In this document: in pieces, positions 48,391 to 59,573 of the stretch
How the letters are laid out: the number at the start of each line of letters is the position of its first letter
Numbering within the stretch: the first letter of the stretch is position 1
Assembly (NCBI GenBank): GCA_947034895.1
Contig: OX344762.1
Location: 70,798,981 to 70,862,980, forward strand
DNA length: 64,000 nucleotides
Reading direction: 5' to 3'
DNA from: Rhytidiadelphus loreus
Taxonomy: Eukaryota > Streptophyta > Bryopsida > Hypnales > Hylocomiaceae
Notes under the pieces: generated by a model
Databases searched by the model: none
Told to the model about the DNA's origin: nothing
Seen by the model: the letters and a program-made list of their open reading frames with translations, nothing else
Translations under genes and position numbers: made by a program

Positions 48391-49190
48391 ATTTTTCTAC
48401 CTACTTCCATAGTAGTTAATTAGTAAAATATGGTTTGGTTGAAATTCACCTTCCACAAAATAGGGTATATATTTACATTGATCCACCAAGGAGGTTGATT
48501 TAGCAAGAATGCAATCTTTTCCTTCCATTTGCCATCTAGTTTTGTCATGTAGGGGACTATTGAAGTGCTCCATATATGACTATAAATTTTCTTTTTGGAG
48601 TGTCTCCAACTTTACACATGGCACAATATAGTTATAAAGTAATAGAGTTTTAAGTGAATGATTTTGGGTGGCTTTGTAAAGGTGCTTCAAAGACTCATTC
48701 ACTTTATACCTTAAGGTTCCATCTAAGGTAGTATGTTGTTAAATGGCACCTGACCTTAAAACGCCATCTAGAAAGTTTGTACATTTTGAATTTCAGCTAT
48801 GTACCTATTTGGATGGAGCGCTTTCAGAAACAAACTTTGACCCTTAATAATTTTTGCATACAATATCCAAATGTGGTGTTCTTTGGTGCGTTGGAACCTC
48901 CTTTCACTTGCCAACATGAATATGTGAAAATTTGACCAGTTTCATAATAGCAACTAGGCTCAATAGTAAAAAGTGACGGTTTTGGGTGTACCCACCTTAG
49001 TCTTGTGACTTTGAAAATTCACAAAAATTTATGAAGACTCTACAAATATAATTGTCTTTTGAAAATTGAATAATAGATGACTTTCATTTGACTACAAGTG
49101 AAATATATAGCATAATTGTAATTTTGACTATATTTGCACTCATCAACTAAAATAATCAATTTGACATTGTTTTACATTCTCAAAGTGTTT
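48391..49190. repeat. dispersed repeat R2, copy 1 (carrying MITE copy 3)
   Basis: Matches 54150-54760: shared phrases include TATATTTACATTGATCCA, GGTGCTTCAAAGACTCAT and AGATGACTTTCATTTGACTA. The MITE at 48726-48997 interrupts it; the second copy is uninterrupted at 54564-54567 (TTCTATCTTG). Confidence 0.85.
48726..48997 (+). mobile_element. TA-target MITE, family M1, copy 3 (272 bp)
   Basis: AGGTAGTATGTTG...GGTGTACCCACCT with TA at 48724-48725 and 48998-48999. Full-length relative of copy 1. The R2 paralogue at 54150-54760 provides the empty site, which fixes the boundaries. Confidence 0.93.
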
Positions 49191-49232
49191 GACAACAAAT
49201 TAAAAATTCTGCTCCTCCAGGAGCGTGGCCTT

Positions 49233-49424
49233 TCACATGGCCACTTTGGTTCCCTGGGGACGTGATCTAACTAAGTCCCAGAATTTTTCTTCAGCAAAGT
49301 CGTTTGCTTCAATGTTCCAACCTTCAGCCCACTTTGCCGGGTAGTCCTTTACCAGCAACCAGCAATGCTCAACCTCAAATTTGTTGTTCTTCTCATTCTT
49401 CATATGCCAGAGTTTCTTTGTCAT
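49233..49424 (-). pseudogene. possible NAM-associated / trihelix-like exon fragment
   Basis: Minus-strand frame reads KNNKFEVEHCWLLVKDYPAKW, which resembles the F..CW..LKD.PKW core found in plant NAM-associated and PIF/Harbinger ORF1 (Myb/trihelix-like) proteins. It ends in TGA soon after and no continuing exon was found. It directly abuts a TA-target element at 49431, which probably interrupts it on its 5' side. May be a transposon ORF1 relic. Identification is tentative. Confidence 0.35.
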
Positions 49425-49432
49425 TCGCAGTA

Positions 49433-49995
49433 AGGTAGTATGGCCTTAAAGCAACCATTTACGGGCTGTTCTGCCTTTTTTATAGGCTTTTGTAGACTAA
49501 AATACTTTTTATTTATTTTTCAGAGAAAGATAAATAGATGCAACATCTTGATACAAGTGGTTTCATAATTTTTCGAGTAATATTGAATTAGTTATGATTT
49601 TTCAAAGTTTTTAATCCTAGGCACCTATTTATGATAGTAGGTCTGACAAAATGAGCACACGTGCGGCCTATAAAGGGTGATGAGGAAACCAAGAATAAAC
49701 ATGGGAATTTATAATAAGCAATAACCAAAGGTTTTTAAAGCGACCATACTTGTATGCAATCAATTTTCAGATATAAATGCAATCAATATATAAATGCTCA
49801 CCTATCACTATATTTAAAAATCAACCCAACCATACTTTAACCATCCACATTTAAACCTTAAAGTGATCTTTGACACACTTGAAGTTGCTCTCACTTTAAA
49901 TTCAGCCCATTAAGAGTCTATCAATTATCCGTTTTAAGATCATTTGAGGTCCATTTAAGACCTAGTTATAGGGGCGATTTTTGAGCAAACTACCT
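49433..49995. mobile_element. TA-target element, family M2, 563 bp
   Basis: TA at 49431-49432 and 49996-49997. Ends AGGTAGTATGG and the inverse CAAACTACCT, so it shares the AGGTAGT terminus with family M1 but the interior is unrelated. Non-coding. Confidence 0.8.
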
Positions 49996-50167
49996 TATGC
50001 CTGCAACGTTGGTCCCAAGTGGGTTGAGAGTTGAAACTCACTAAATTACAACAATGAATCTTGCCAATGCCTTCTTCATCAAAACCCTTCTTAAAGCCGG
50101 AATCCACCAAAAGAAGATTTGGCCTCAAAAGCAATAATTTGACTTCTGTTGATTGCCACTAACTTAA

Positions 50168-50546
50168 CCCTTAAACGCTCAGAGCAGTCCAAAATGGCCT
50201 ACGGTTTCTTAGACCATACAATATGTTTGGTCTTAATGAAATTCTTTGTTCAACTTTTTGGTTGTTCATTAATTGTGTAGTAAGATTAATGTCGTTTCTG
50301 TACCATGGTGTCAGTTGGCCAATTTTGAATGGATGGCTCATTCCTTCACTTACTCATTTGGACCTTCATTAAATCTAATCAACCTTGGAATGTGGAATAA
50401 AAGCACAAAATTGTAGAATCAATCAATAGTCAATGGGTGGAAATTTGTGCATTGTAAGGCTTTCAATTCATTCTCTTTATTGCTAGGTATATGGTATTGT
50501 ACTCAATAATTCAAAAACTGTATGCTAAGTGCTGAGCGTTTAAGGG
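50168..50546. mobile_element. TTAA-target element, family T3, 379 bp
   Basis: TTAA at 50164-50167 and 50547-50550. Perfect 15-bp inverted ends CCCTTAAACGCTCAG. Interior is non-coding. The clearest of the TTAA elements, and a short MITE in size. Confidence 0.9.
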
Positions 50547-50550
50547 TTAA

Positions 50551-51462
50551 GTTAATGGGATCTTGGGAAATTATTAGAATAATTTCAGTTGATTGCCACT
50601 AATCAACTTGTCTCTTCGTGTAATATTAAATTATGTAGCACTAGTGTTCCTTGCATGTGCCGTTGCCACAATCAAAATAAAAGTAAAAGTCATTTTTTAA
50701 TTTTTTAATTGAAAATAACTTCAAAATTCATAACTTTCACACTGAGGAGTGCAAGGCCTTTGTTGCAGTGTCAAAGGTTGCATTCTTGATACAAACAAAA
50801 AGCTTTAAAGCACAAAAGAGTGCAAGGGCTTTGTTTGTGGCATTTGAACATGCATGTGAAAGTTATTGTTTTTCCAAAATAAAATATAATTTAAATTAAT
50901 TTTTTAATTTAAAAATAATCTAAATAATCCATAACTTTTATATTGTAGGGCCAAACGTCACGAAACAAGGTCCGTGCAACACTACAACCCTCCTTGCAAA
51001 GAAATTTCCAACAGTACCAAAAACGCCATGATATCAAACAAACAAAACAAAACAATTCTGGGACATCTCTAAATCTTCAGGGCACCACCATGATTCCTCT
51101 CTGATTTTTTTCTATACTTTCTTTTAAACTTGGAAACATAATGCATAACATGCACTTTGTGATGAGATAATTTATTCATGAGTTCACTGTTAAAACCTCT
51201 AAAATTATCAGACTAGCTTTCAACTTGTATTTTAGAGCATGTTAACTCCCTTAACGTTTAATAGCCTCTCAACTGATGAAGTGAATAGACATGCTGTATT
51301 CTTTATATACGATCCATTTCAATCTCAATTTATTAGAGATAGATCACATAGGTCTAGACAGTTCACAACGATTTGAGCATGTTCAGTTCCATCACCGGAT
51401 TTTTCATAAATCCAGTACTGAACCTTACCATACCAGGCTTCCAACAGTATCGATAATATTAC
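50551..51462. other. AT-rich non-coding region
   Basis: Two related stretches (AACTTCAAAATTCATAACTT with GAGTGCAAGG near 50720-50770, and similar wording near 50815-50940) suggest an old duplication. No gene. Confidence 0.4.
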
Positions 51463-51558
51463 AAGCAATAGTGCAATAAATGGAACCCAAAGAGTTCTTT
51501 GCCAAAGATAAAGCAATAGTGCAATAAATGGAACCCAAAGAGTTCTATGCCAAAGATA
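51463..51558. repeat. 48-bp direct tandem duplication
   Basis: Two adjacent 48-bp units beginning AAGCAATAGTGCAATAAATG, with one mismatch. The second unit begins just before the open frame at 51528, supplying its ATG. Confidence 0.92.
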
Positions 51559-51875
51559 TCAAGCTTGTTACTGTCCAAGCATTGACAAATCAAATAACCA
51601 TCATTTCTTTACTCCTACAACATAAATTGAAGGTAAAGAACAAACTCACAACATGCAAAAGTTTTGAAAGTTTTCAAGAAGCCATAGACCTCACTTATGC
51701 CCATTCCACAATAAAACAACACGTTGGAATGTTAGTGAGGGTCTTCAACCCATACTGCATGTTAGAGCTATTACTAGAATACAATCAAAATTACACATGC
51801 AAACCAAATTTTCACACAAGGCTAAAACTACAATTGAATCTAAAGACCACTAAAACATTGTGCCATGCTTTGTGA
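51528..51875 (+). CDS. unrecognised open frame
   Basis: 115 codons from ATG, with Leu/Ile-rich stretches (ITIISLLLQHKLKVKN; MLELLLEYNQNY). No domain recognised and no supporting neighbours; its start lies in a tandem duplication. May be chance. Confidence 0.18.
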   Translation: MEPKEFYAKDIKLVTVQALTNQITIISLLLQHKLKVKNKLTTCKSFESFQEAIDLTYAHSTIKQHVGMLVRVFNPYCMLELLLEYNQNYTCKPNFHTRLKLQLNLKTTKTLCHAL

Positions 51876-52799
51876 GGGATTCATTGGAATTTGAGAGTTA
51901 CCACCACCAAAATCAAAAACACTTTGTTACTACTGCATGTGAGTTTGCTATAAAATGCTCAAAACTCCACAACTTGGTAAGGGCCTCTTTACATACAAGG
52001 ACCAAGATGGAGGTGGAGCTCTAGGCACCAAGTTGTAAGGTCTAGTCAATACCATATCATGTTTCTAGATGTACACCGGTTCTCCAAATATTAAAAAATC
52101 CACTTTTCTATTATTGTTTAGAATTAAGTGGCATGTGGCAAGCAATGAATGAGGTGAGACAACAAGACAAGTGGAGGATACTTTTAGAAAAATAGTAAGT
52201 TGAGTTGATGGAAACACTACAAAAAATCAACCCATTTTGTGACTTGGTAAGAATGACTTCATGTCCGATTTGATTAAAGAATGACTACTACCTCTGTAAT
52301 AGCACCAAATTTGAAATGGCCTTAATGTTCAAGTTGTTTAGTAGTCGTGACTACGACTACGAGATGAAGTGTGGATGACCTTAGAGCTTCATCCACCATT
52401 TTCAGTTCAAAACATTGTCAACCTTTTGGCAGGTTTACCAGGGTATCCAACATGGAAGACTCGGTCACACAGAATGACCATGTTGTTATATAATGTAACT
52501 ATTTTCTACTTGAAAATGACTAACAGGGAAACCCGATGACTTGAAAATGACTGACCGAGATCATGATGTGGAAAGTGTTGTGCTGATGTCGATGTAGGTA
52601 TGTCGCGCCTTCTTGGGTTGCGACTGCACCCACTTCAAAATGACTTTAGTAGTCAAATTCTAGTAGTACACAATTGAACTTTGCAACGGGGGCACTGTGG
52701 TGCAACAACGTCGTCACTTAATCATTACTTGTAAAAGACAAAGGACTGTTTTTAAAATTTCTATTGGGCAAACATCTGTCCGCACGAGGAAGACTTCCC
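51876..52799. other. non-coding, possible transposon ends
   Basis: CACTACAAAAAATCAACCC at 52218 resembles a CACTA left end, and CTAGTAGTA near 52660-52670 a weak right end, but no target repeat was found. Repeated GACTAC and GTAGTA phrases are present. No gene. Confidence 0.35.
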
Positions 52800-52803
52800 T
52801 GTA

Positions 52804-53560
52804 GGGTAGTTGCAAGAAACACTTCACGTTTTTTGTTCAAAACTACGTTTTTTGGCCATAGGACTAGCAGTACTATGCAATACTACTAATACTACGTTTT
52901 AGAAGCACCCTGACAAATTTGCACCGTTGATTGAAGGCGATTGCAGATCTACACCATTGATTTAGTACTATGTTGTACTATGCAGTACTACGGACTACTA
53001 TGAAGTACTGCAGAAGCCACTGGGAGCAGAAAATAGCAGAAAAGGAGTTTGTAGAGATTTTCATTTTTAGTAATTCAAAAAAATTCAAAAAAATTCCATA
53101 AAAAAATTCATTTTGCTAGTGAAGACTGCACTTGCATTGCACCAAAAAATTCATGAAGGAAAATTTTCCCTCTTCATAACTTTTGCGCAAAGGAAGGTCA
53201 CTTTGACCCCATGTGTGCAATCGACATGATACTATTTTCATAAAAACTCAACGTCAGCCCTTTTTGTGTTAGTAGACCTCTAACATGTCCAATTTGTGGC
53301 TTCAAATTCGCATTGTTTGGGTCAAAAATAGGACTATAAACCTCCAAAATGGCCAAGGTAGACACCCAATCGGGGCAGATTAAAAATAGTAAACTAATTT
53401 TTAAATTTTTTTTTAAATTACTCAAGGTCTGTGACTTTAGCATCTACCTTCATTCCAAATTTCATGCCAAATGGACAAACAACGCAAAAGTTATGAGCAA
53501 AAAGCCAATTTTTAAGGACAAGGGGACAAGAAATAGGATAAGTGTTTCTTGCAATCACCC
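52804..53560. mobile_element. TIR element with 21-bp ends, 757 bp
   Basis: Ends GGGTAGTTGCAAGAAACACT and, inverted at the other side, GGGTGATTGCAAGAAACACT (two mismatches in 21). TGTA lies on both sides (52800-52803, 53561-53564). The interior has GTAGTACTAC-type repeats but no transposase. Superfamily not assigned: the target repeat could be read as TGTA or just TA. Confidence 0.75.
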
Positions 53561-53564
53561 TGTA

Positions 53565-54149
53565 CACAGTCTTGGAATGCAACTATAGGCAATATAGGGC
53601 AAGGGATTGTGGTGACCACAGAAAGGGAGGATGCTTGCTTTGGTAGCCTGCTTTAAGAGAAAAAATAATTTAATTTTAAAAAAAAAAAAAAAATTCTTTT
53701 TAAATTTTAAATTAAAAAAAATTGAAAGATTTAAAATATCTAAATAATAAATAATAATAACAACAATAATTTAAAAAAATTATTTATTTTTAAAATGAGC
53801 AATTTGATATGGTCGCCTTCCTACCACATCAAATTGCAAAAAATTGTAATTACAAATTTATTTTAATAAAAAACTTTTATTTCAATTATTTTATTGTTTT
53901 TTCAATTGCTTTTGGAATTTGTCTTCATTGTCCTTTTTCACCCAAAGGGAAGTGCTAGAATTTATTATTTATCAGCAATGATTACATTTTGAAATTTAAA
54001 TTCATATTTGGAATCGAAGATCCTAAAGTAGATAATAGAGGTTATGAATTACCAAATTAGTCAACAAAAAATTAGCAAGCAATTTTTGTACATTTATTTA
54101 TAAGAACAATTGGGAGGGACAATGATAGTGTACATCATCTTAAGGCAAG
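53565..54149. other. A/T homopolymer-rich region
   Basis: Long A and AAT runs between 53655 and 53800; no gene seen. Confidence 0.6.
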
Positions 54150-54760
54150 TTAGATAGTCTACATTGATGAACACAAAAATTTACTTGCCACAAAGTAGGG
54201 CATATATTTACATTGATCCACTAGGGAGGTTGATCTAGCAAGAGTGCAAGATGAAATGTTAGAGATTCTTGATAAAATATAATCTTTTCCTTCCTTTTCC
54301 CATCCAAGTTTTTTAGTAGGTGGACTTTTCAAGTGTTACATACTCCCTCCATCTAAAAATAGTGTATCCATTCTTAGTGGTCATTGCACTAAAAATAAAT
54401 ACATTTTTTCTAAACAAAAGGTAGTATATGTTTATAAATTTAACTTGTGAAATGTCTCCAACTTACACATCACGCAACATACTTGTAAGTAATAGAGGTT
54501 TTAGTGAATGATTTTGGATCTTTGTAAAGGTGCTTCAAAGACTCATCTACTTCAAACTTTGAAAGTTCTATCTTGTCTTGATTTTGAGATTTCACATAAA
54601 TTTTGAAGACTCTCAAAAAATTGTTTTTTGAAAATAGATGACTTTCATTTGACTACGAGTGAAAAATATTCTTTAATTGTAATTTTGATTATATCTATTC
54701 TCATCAACTAAAATGATCAATTTAAAGTTGCTCTACATTCTTTAAGCACGTGCACTATTG
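54150..54760. repeat. dispersed repeat R2, copy 2 (empty site)
   Basis: Uninterrupted relative of 48391-49190, useful as the pre-insertion state of MITE copy 3. About 85% similar by eye over the best blocks. Non-coding. Confidence 0.8.
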
Positions 54761-55042
54761 CATTCAAAATATTTGACATTCATCAAAAGTTGATGATAAG
54801 TATTCACGGACTTCCAAATATTTTTATTGTTCTTGGATTCTAGCATATTAAGGAGTGGCCCTTCAAATCAAAGATAAATTAGCTTTATCCTACATTCTAT
54901 GTGGTGATTAGTAGATTAATTATTTATAGAATACATTTGATAAGCAAAGTGGGAGATACAAAAATTGATAGCTCTTGAAAAATAGATGTAAAATTTGATT
55001 GTGTCAAGTTTAATGAATAAGGGTGGAGATAAAAAAATTTAA

Positions 55043-55923
55043 CACCTAAATGATTTGGACTATGTTTTCACCAAAACCGCTCAAAAACTGCCATTTCTAA
55101 GATAAGTACCAAATTTTAGAAAAAAAATATTTTTAGATAGTTTTCATTGTGTAAATTGCAAGATATTAGCATTTGAAGTAACAAAAAAAAAATTGGCCCT
55201 ACAAAAAATCAAGTGGTTGCACTTCACAAGGTCACATTCGTATGAAAAAATGTCCAAAATGGTTGTTTCTCTTTGGATTCCTTCTTCAAGTCAAGTTGGC
55301 TAAATGCTTGAAAATTTTCAAATCATTTGGAATTTTACAACATATAGGAAAAAAATAGTAAGTAGAAAGAAATAGAGAATGATGAAACATACTAAATTGT
55401 TAATCATTTATTTATGGAATTGAAAAATTCCAATTCCAATAGTGGTAATGTTGTAATAAACAATCTACACCCAATGTTTTTGATTTTTTTTCAAAAATAT
55501 TGAAATTTGAATTAAATAAAGGACTTCAAAGTTTATTTTAGAGTAGAGATTCCATAACTACCCATAAACTACCACAAACTAAAACTCTTCATAACTTTCA
55601 TTTCATTAATCAAAATGGAATGATTAAAAGCTTTTTACATATATATAAATCTAGAGAACCAATTTCAAATTTTTATTTTTTTTAAAAGTGATTTTTAAAG
55701 AAGTTTTTTTTATGCCCGGGTTGCCTGTTGAGCAATGAAAACTATATATCATACAATAACTTCTTAACCATGTAGTTGAAAGTTATGAAAATTGTTGGGC
55801 CTTGAAGCTACTCCTTGGGTACATGTTGTGTGAAAATTTCATAGAAAATAAATAAAAACCCCATTTGTAGTGAGTGCCCAAAATTGCTATGTTGCCAAAA
55901 AATACAATTTGGGCATTTAGGGG
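55043..55923. mobile_element. TTAA-target element, family T1, second copy (reverse), 881 bp
   Basis: TTAA at 55039-55042 then CACCTAAATG; right end GGGCATTTAGGGG then TTAA at 55924-55927. Reverse-orientation homologue of 36141-37031. Non-coding. Confidence 0.88.
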
Positions 55924-55927
55924 TTAA

Positions 55928-57475
55928 TTCTAAAGAATGAGTTCAAATTTCCAAATTATCATCACGATAAATATTTTGTTCTTCTGATTTTTTGCTCCCA
56001 ATAATTTAGAGCGGTGCTCAAAATTCCCCTACCCGACCTGTAAATAGTTGCATCACTTCTCTACAACTAATCCCTATTTACACCCAATAACAAAACACCA
56101 AAGAAATATAGTGACCATCAACATGTTTTTGATACACTTACAAAAAGTACCATAGATATTTGAGGAATTAGAGATTATAAAAAAAGAAGAATTGGAAATG
56201 TCACGGTGCAAATAACACAATTGCATAGAATAAATTTTCTAAAATTTAAACGCATATTTTAAATTTTTTATAATTTAGTCAAATTTATTAGTGAAATAAC
56301 TCTCAATAGAAGTAAATTTTTTTCAAGGTTCTTCAACAAGTAGAAGGAGAATTAATTGTAGAATGTTTTGTAAGAATTTCAAGAAATTTTAAATTAATTG
56401 AGTGAAATATTACAAACTACAATATGACTCCAAATATTTATGGTTCTTATAATTTACTCCAAAAGTCTTCAAGAAATTGTAGAAAATTTGAAAAGTGTCT
56501 AAATTATTTTATATATTAAATTTTCAGAATTTTTTAGATTTTTGGAGTGAATTATGAGAACTATAAATATATTTGGAGTCATATTTTAGTCAATATTATT
56601 TCACTCAATAAAATTTTAGAATTTGTGAAATTCTTACCAAAAGATTTCCAAAAGAATTCTCCTTCCACTTACAAAAGAATCATGAAATGAATTCACTTCT
56701 ATTAGTTTAAAAGTTTTGTCTCACAAATAAACTTGATTACATGGCCCAAAAAAAAAAAAAGAAAGAAAATTGTTTTCAATTTTATGAAGAATCATCTGAC
56801 ATAAAGTGCTTGACTTGTACTTCAACAAATCCAAAATTTGTTGAAAAAGAAAATCTGATTTTCTCAACTAAGGTCGAAACACCCATTACCGTTCTGCAGC
56901 CCAATTCCATCAATAGACCAACTCAATTTTGTCACCACCTTTGGCCCCAATTCCGCCTAAAATCCCTCCCAATTTCCTTTTTTTTATGACAATATTAGAG
57001 AATTCTATGATAGGATCAGGGATTTTATGACAACAAGGGTTACATATCACTCCATTAATAGAAAATATCTAGTACTTGATTAAACGGTAATGGGTTGTTT
57101 AGAGGACAATTTTGACCTCACACTATAAGTGGTTTTGTAATTTCAGGGCTGACCACTTCTAAATTCACAGAAATTACAATTTTAATCGAAAAATTATAAT
57201 TCCACTTGAGTTTGATCCGTGAAACGAAAACACACCTCTGAAAAATATGTGCCCTCCTTGAAATTAACCCCAAGATAGTATCAGGGTGGTAACGGGTGTT
57301 TCTACCTTAGTTGTGGCGATTGGAGAAGTGTAAGAAATACTTTTGAGAGCCACTTTATCGAGTCCCTGTTCCGTCGCTTGCTGTAATACGGTACACTAAA
57401 TATCTCTGCATGAGATTCCCGTTGCCAGAATACGTTAAAAATAAATATCGGCTGTATAAGTTACCCCACCCGACC
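55928..57475. other. AT-rich intergenic DNA
   Basis: No gene; the frame at 56741-56989 has no domain. A run of A occurs at 56748-56761. Confidence 0.5.
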
Positions 57476-57535
57476 CCACCCACCCGACTGACCCGACCCC
57501 AACCCGACCGGCCCGGCCCTACCCTACCCTAACTT
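57476..57535. repeat. CCGACC / CCCTA-rich simple tract
   Basis: Short repetition of CCGACC, CCCGAC and CCCTACCCTA phrases, markedly GC-rich compared with the surrounding DNA. It precedes the upstream region of the ABI3 gene. Confidence 0.7.
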
Positions 57536-57937
57536 AGCTGCTGCCATGGGCTTTGTTGTACTCTCTTTTGGCAATAAAATATTTTCTATTCACGTGCTCC
57601 CAAAAGGCCAAAAAGCATCCGTGATTTTCTTTGGGTTGTGTGTTTTGGTTGGTTGCTTTTTAGATTGTGAAAAAACTAAATATTTTCGTTGAGGGCTTGC
57701 CCCTTTGGTTTTGTGTACTGTTTCCCCTTGCAATGGAAATTGTCCATGTATTTCAAAAAAAAAAAGAGCCAAAAAGGCCAAATAGTATATGGCATGAGAT
57801 GAGATGAGCCATGGTGGTTATTATGATTATGATTATGGATTGGATATTAATTTACCCCGCCAACAACTCCCATTGGATGTACAACATGGGAGTTGCTTTG
57901 CAAATAGCACGCACCCACAACTCCCAATGAGCGGGCG

Positions 57938-58162
57938 GGGTGGATTGACCCCCTCGCTCGGCCCTGCGGGCAAACCCTGGAATTATTAATTTATTTTTCC
58001 GCACATGAATTTTTTTGCAAGTTTTTTAATTCAGTTCTGCGATCAGAGACCCCAAAATAGTCAAGAGAGGTCAAGAGTATACCCTAAAACGGCCCCAAAT
58101 AGTTTTTTTTTTTTTTTACATGCACCCGTCGTAAGGCCGAGCGAGGGGGTCAATCCACCCCG
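57938..58162. repeat. inverted repeat (small TIR element?) upstream of ABI3
   Basis: GGGGTGGATTGACCCCCTCG followed by CTCGGCC at 57938-57964 recurs inverted at 58136-58162, a perfect 27-bp match enclosing about 170 bp of AT-rich DNA with a T run. It could be a small transposon; no clear target repeat was identified. It lies about 1.4 kb upstream of the ABI3 start. Confidence 0.8.
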
Positions 58163-59573
58163 ATCACTCCCAGAGTCCCAGTGAGCTGACTGATCAGCCT
58201 GCTTCCGTCCGCGACCCCGCTCCAATAAGTTACTGCCTCGACGCGCTCCAATCAGTATGGACGTCCAGCTCAGTCTACAAGCACACCACAACTTCAGGAG
58301 AAAAGAGACCCTACCCACATGCCGTCTTTTCTGCTGCTCCGGGCCCTCCCTAAGCTTACCGGGTCCGTCGCGGAGCTCGCTCACTTACTATTCCCCTGTC
58401 CGCCATCGCCCGCTTGCTTTTTCTGATCTTTTTCGCCGTGTCGGATGGTTTCCTCATCGTCTGCTCCGACTCGCCATGTCGTTGTTTCATCTCATCGTCG
58501 AAGTCAGCTAGTCAGTTAGTCGCTTGCGGCGTGCTGGCTGCTGTCCATGGCGGACAATGGCGTCGTGACTCGCTCCCGGGTTGCTGGTGATTGATTGATT
58601 GGACTGGTTTGGCCTGGCTGCCTTTCAGTTTTTCGGACTCCAGGTTTTCCCTTGGCCGGGAATCCCCCCGCTGGGTGAAAGGATTCGCGCTTGTAGTTGG
58701 AGTCCCGCGCTTGTCGTCTCCGCGCCGTCTTTGGGTGGGTGGGTGTGTCGAACACACACCACGGCACTTGGGGAGCTAGGCTGCCAACGTGGGAATTACT
58801 GTGGATTGGTGGTGAGATGCTATGCTAGTTGCAGCCGTGAATGGAATGAATCTGACATGTAGTGCGTGCTAATTGCAAAGAGTTTCGCACAGACATGTAT
58901 GTAACGAGTAGTATGAAGATGCCATCTTTCTTTGTCAGGGGTCAGTCACCCTGCCATTTGTACGTACTGGCCTCTCTGGAAACACTAATTTAGAAGCAGA
59001 ATTAGGAGCAGTGTTAACATCTGCAACCGAACACTCTTGATAGCACCATTCTGAACACCAAGTGCGAATAGACAGACACTTGGGATCTGAAAAACCTGGT
59101 GGTGAGACGTTCCTGATCTACTTCTGTAATATTTGCAATTAATAGGACCCGCTGAAAATTTCATTCGATCTGGGTGTGGTTGAGCTAGCTGGACATGGCG
59201 TTACTTGGGTTCCTCGCACTGTCGTGTGCCTTCTATCTTCAATTTCTGTAAAGCACCTAGGATATGGAATGGTTTCAGTGTGATCAAGATGCCGAGTTTG
59301 ATGTGTCCCAAGAAGAAAATGCGGTGATTCTTTCAGCCATTTAATTATAATTTCTACTCGTTAGGATGTCGAAGTGCTCTGCCAAGGATGCCCTGTTTCT
59401 GTGTCTGTTCTCCTATCAAGTGGCAGTTCGCGGAGGTATGTGAGGTCTATTTCAAGGACGCTTTCCGACTTGTTCTGAGTGCATCTTCTGTGCGTTACAG
59501 GTGCAGAGAGAGCAACCGTTGAAAGGTGATTTGGGTGGACCCAAGTGGAACGACTTGGAGGAAGGTTTTGAGG
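58163..59573 (+). promoter_or_regulatory. upstream region and likely 5' UTR of ABI3-like gene
   Basis: GC-richer than the rest of the window and without a supported gene of its own. A possible small leader intron runs from GAG/GTATGT (about 59435) to TTACAG (59500). TGA at 59520-59522 closes the coding frame upstream, which supports the start at ATG 59574. No TATA box can be assigned with confidence. The overlapping open frames at 58257-58862 appear to be by-products of the GC content. Confidence 0.45.

Noticed and set aside
58257..58862. Overlapping frames on both strands upstream of ABI3
   Set aside because: Local GC content suppresses stops; the products are Ser/Pro/Arg-rich without domains and overlap each other on both strands.
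59526..59573. Open frame extension upstream of the ABI3 ATG, from GTG 59526
   Set aside because: It has no ATG and is closed by TGA at 59520. Without an identifiable splice acceptor in phase, ATG 59574 is the better start.
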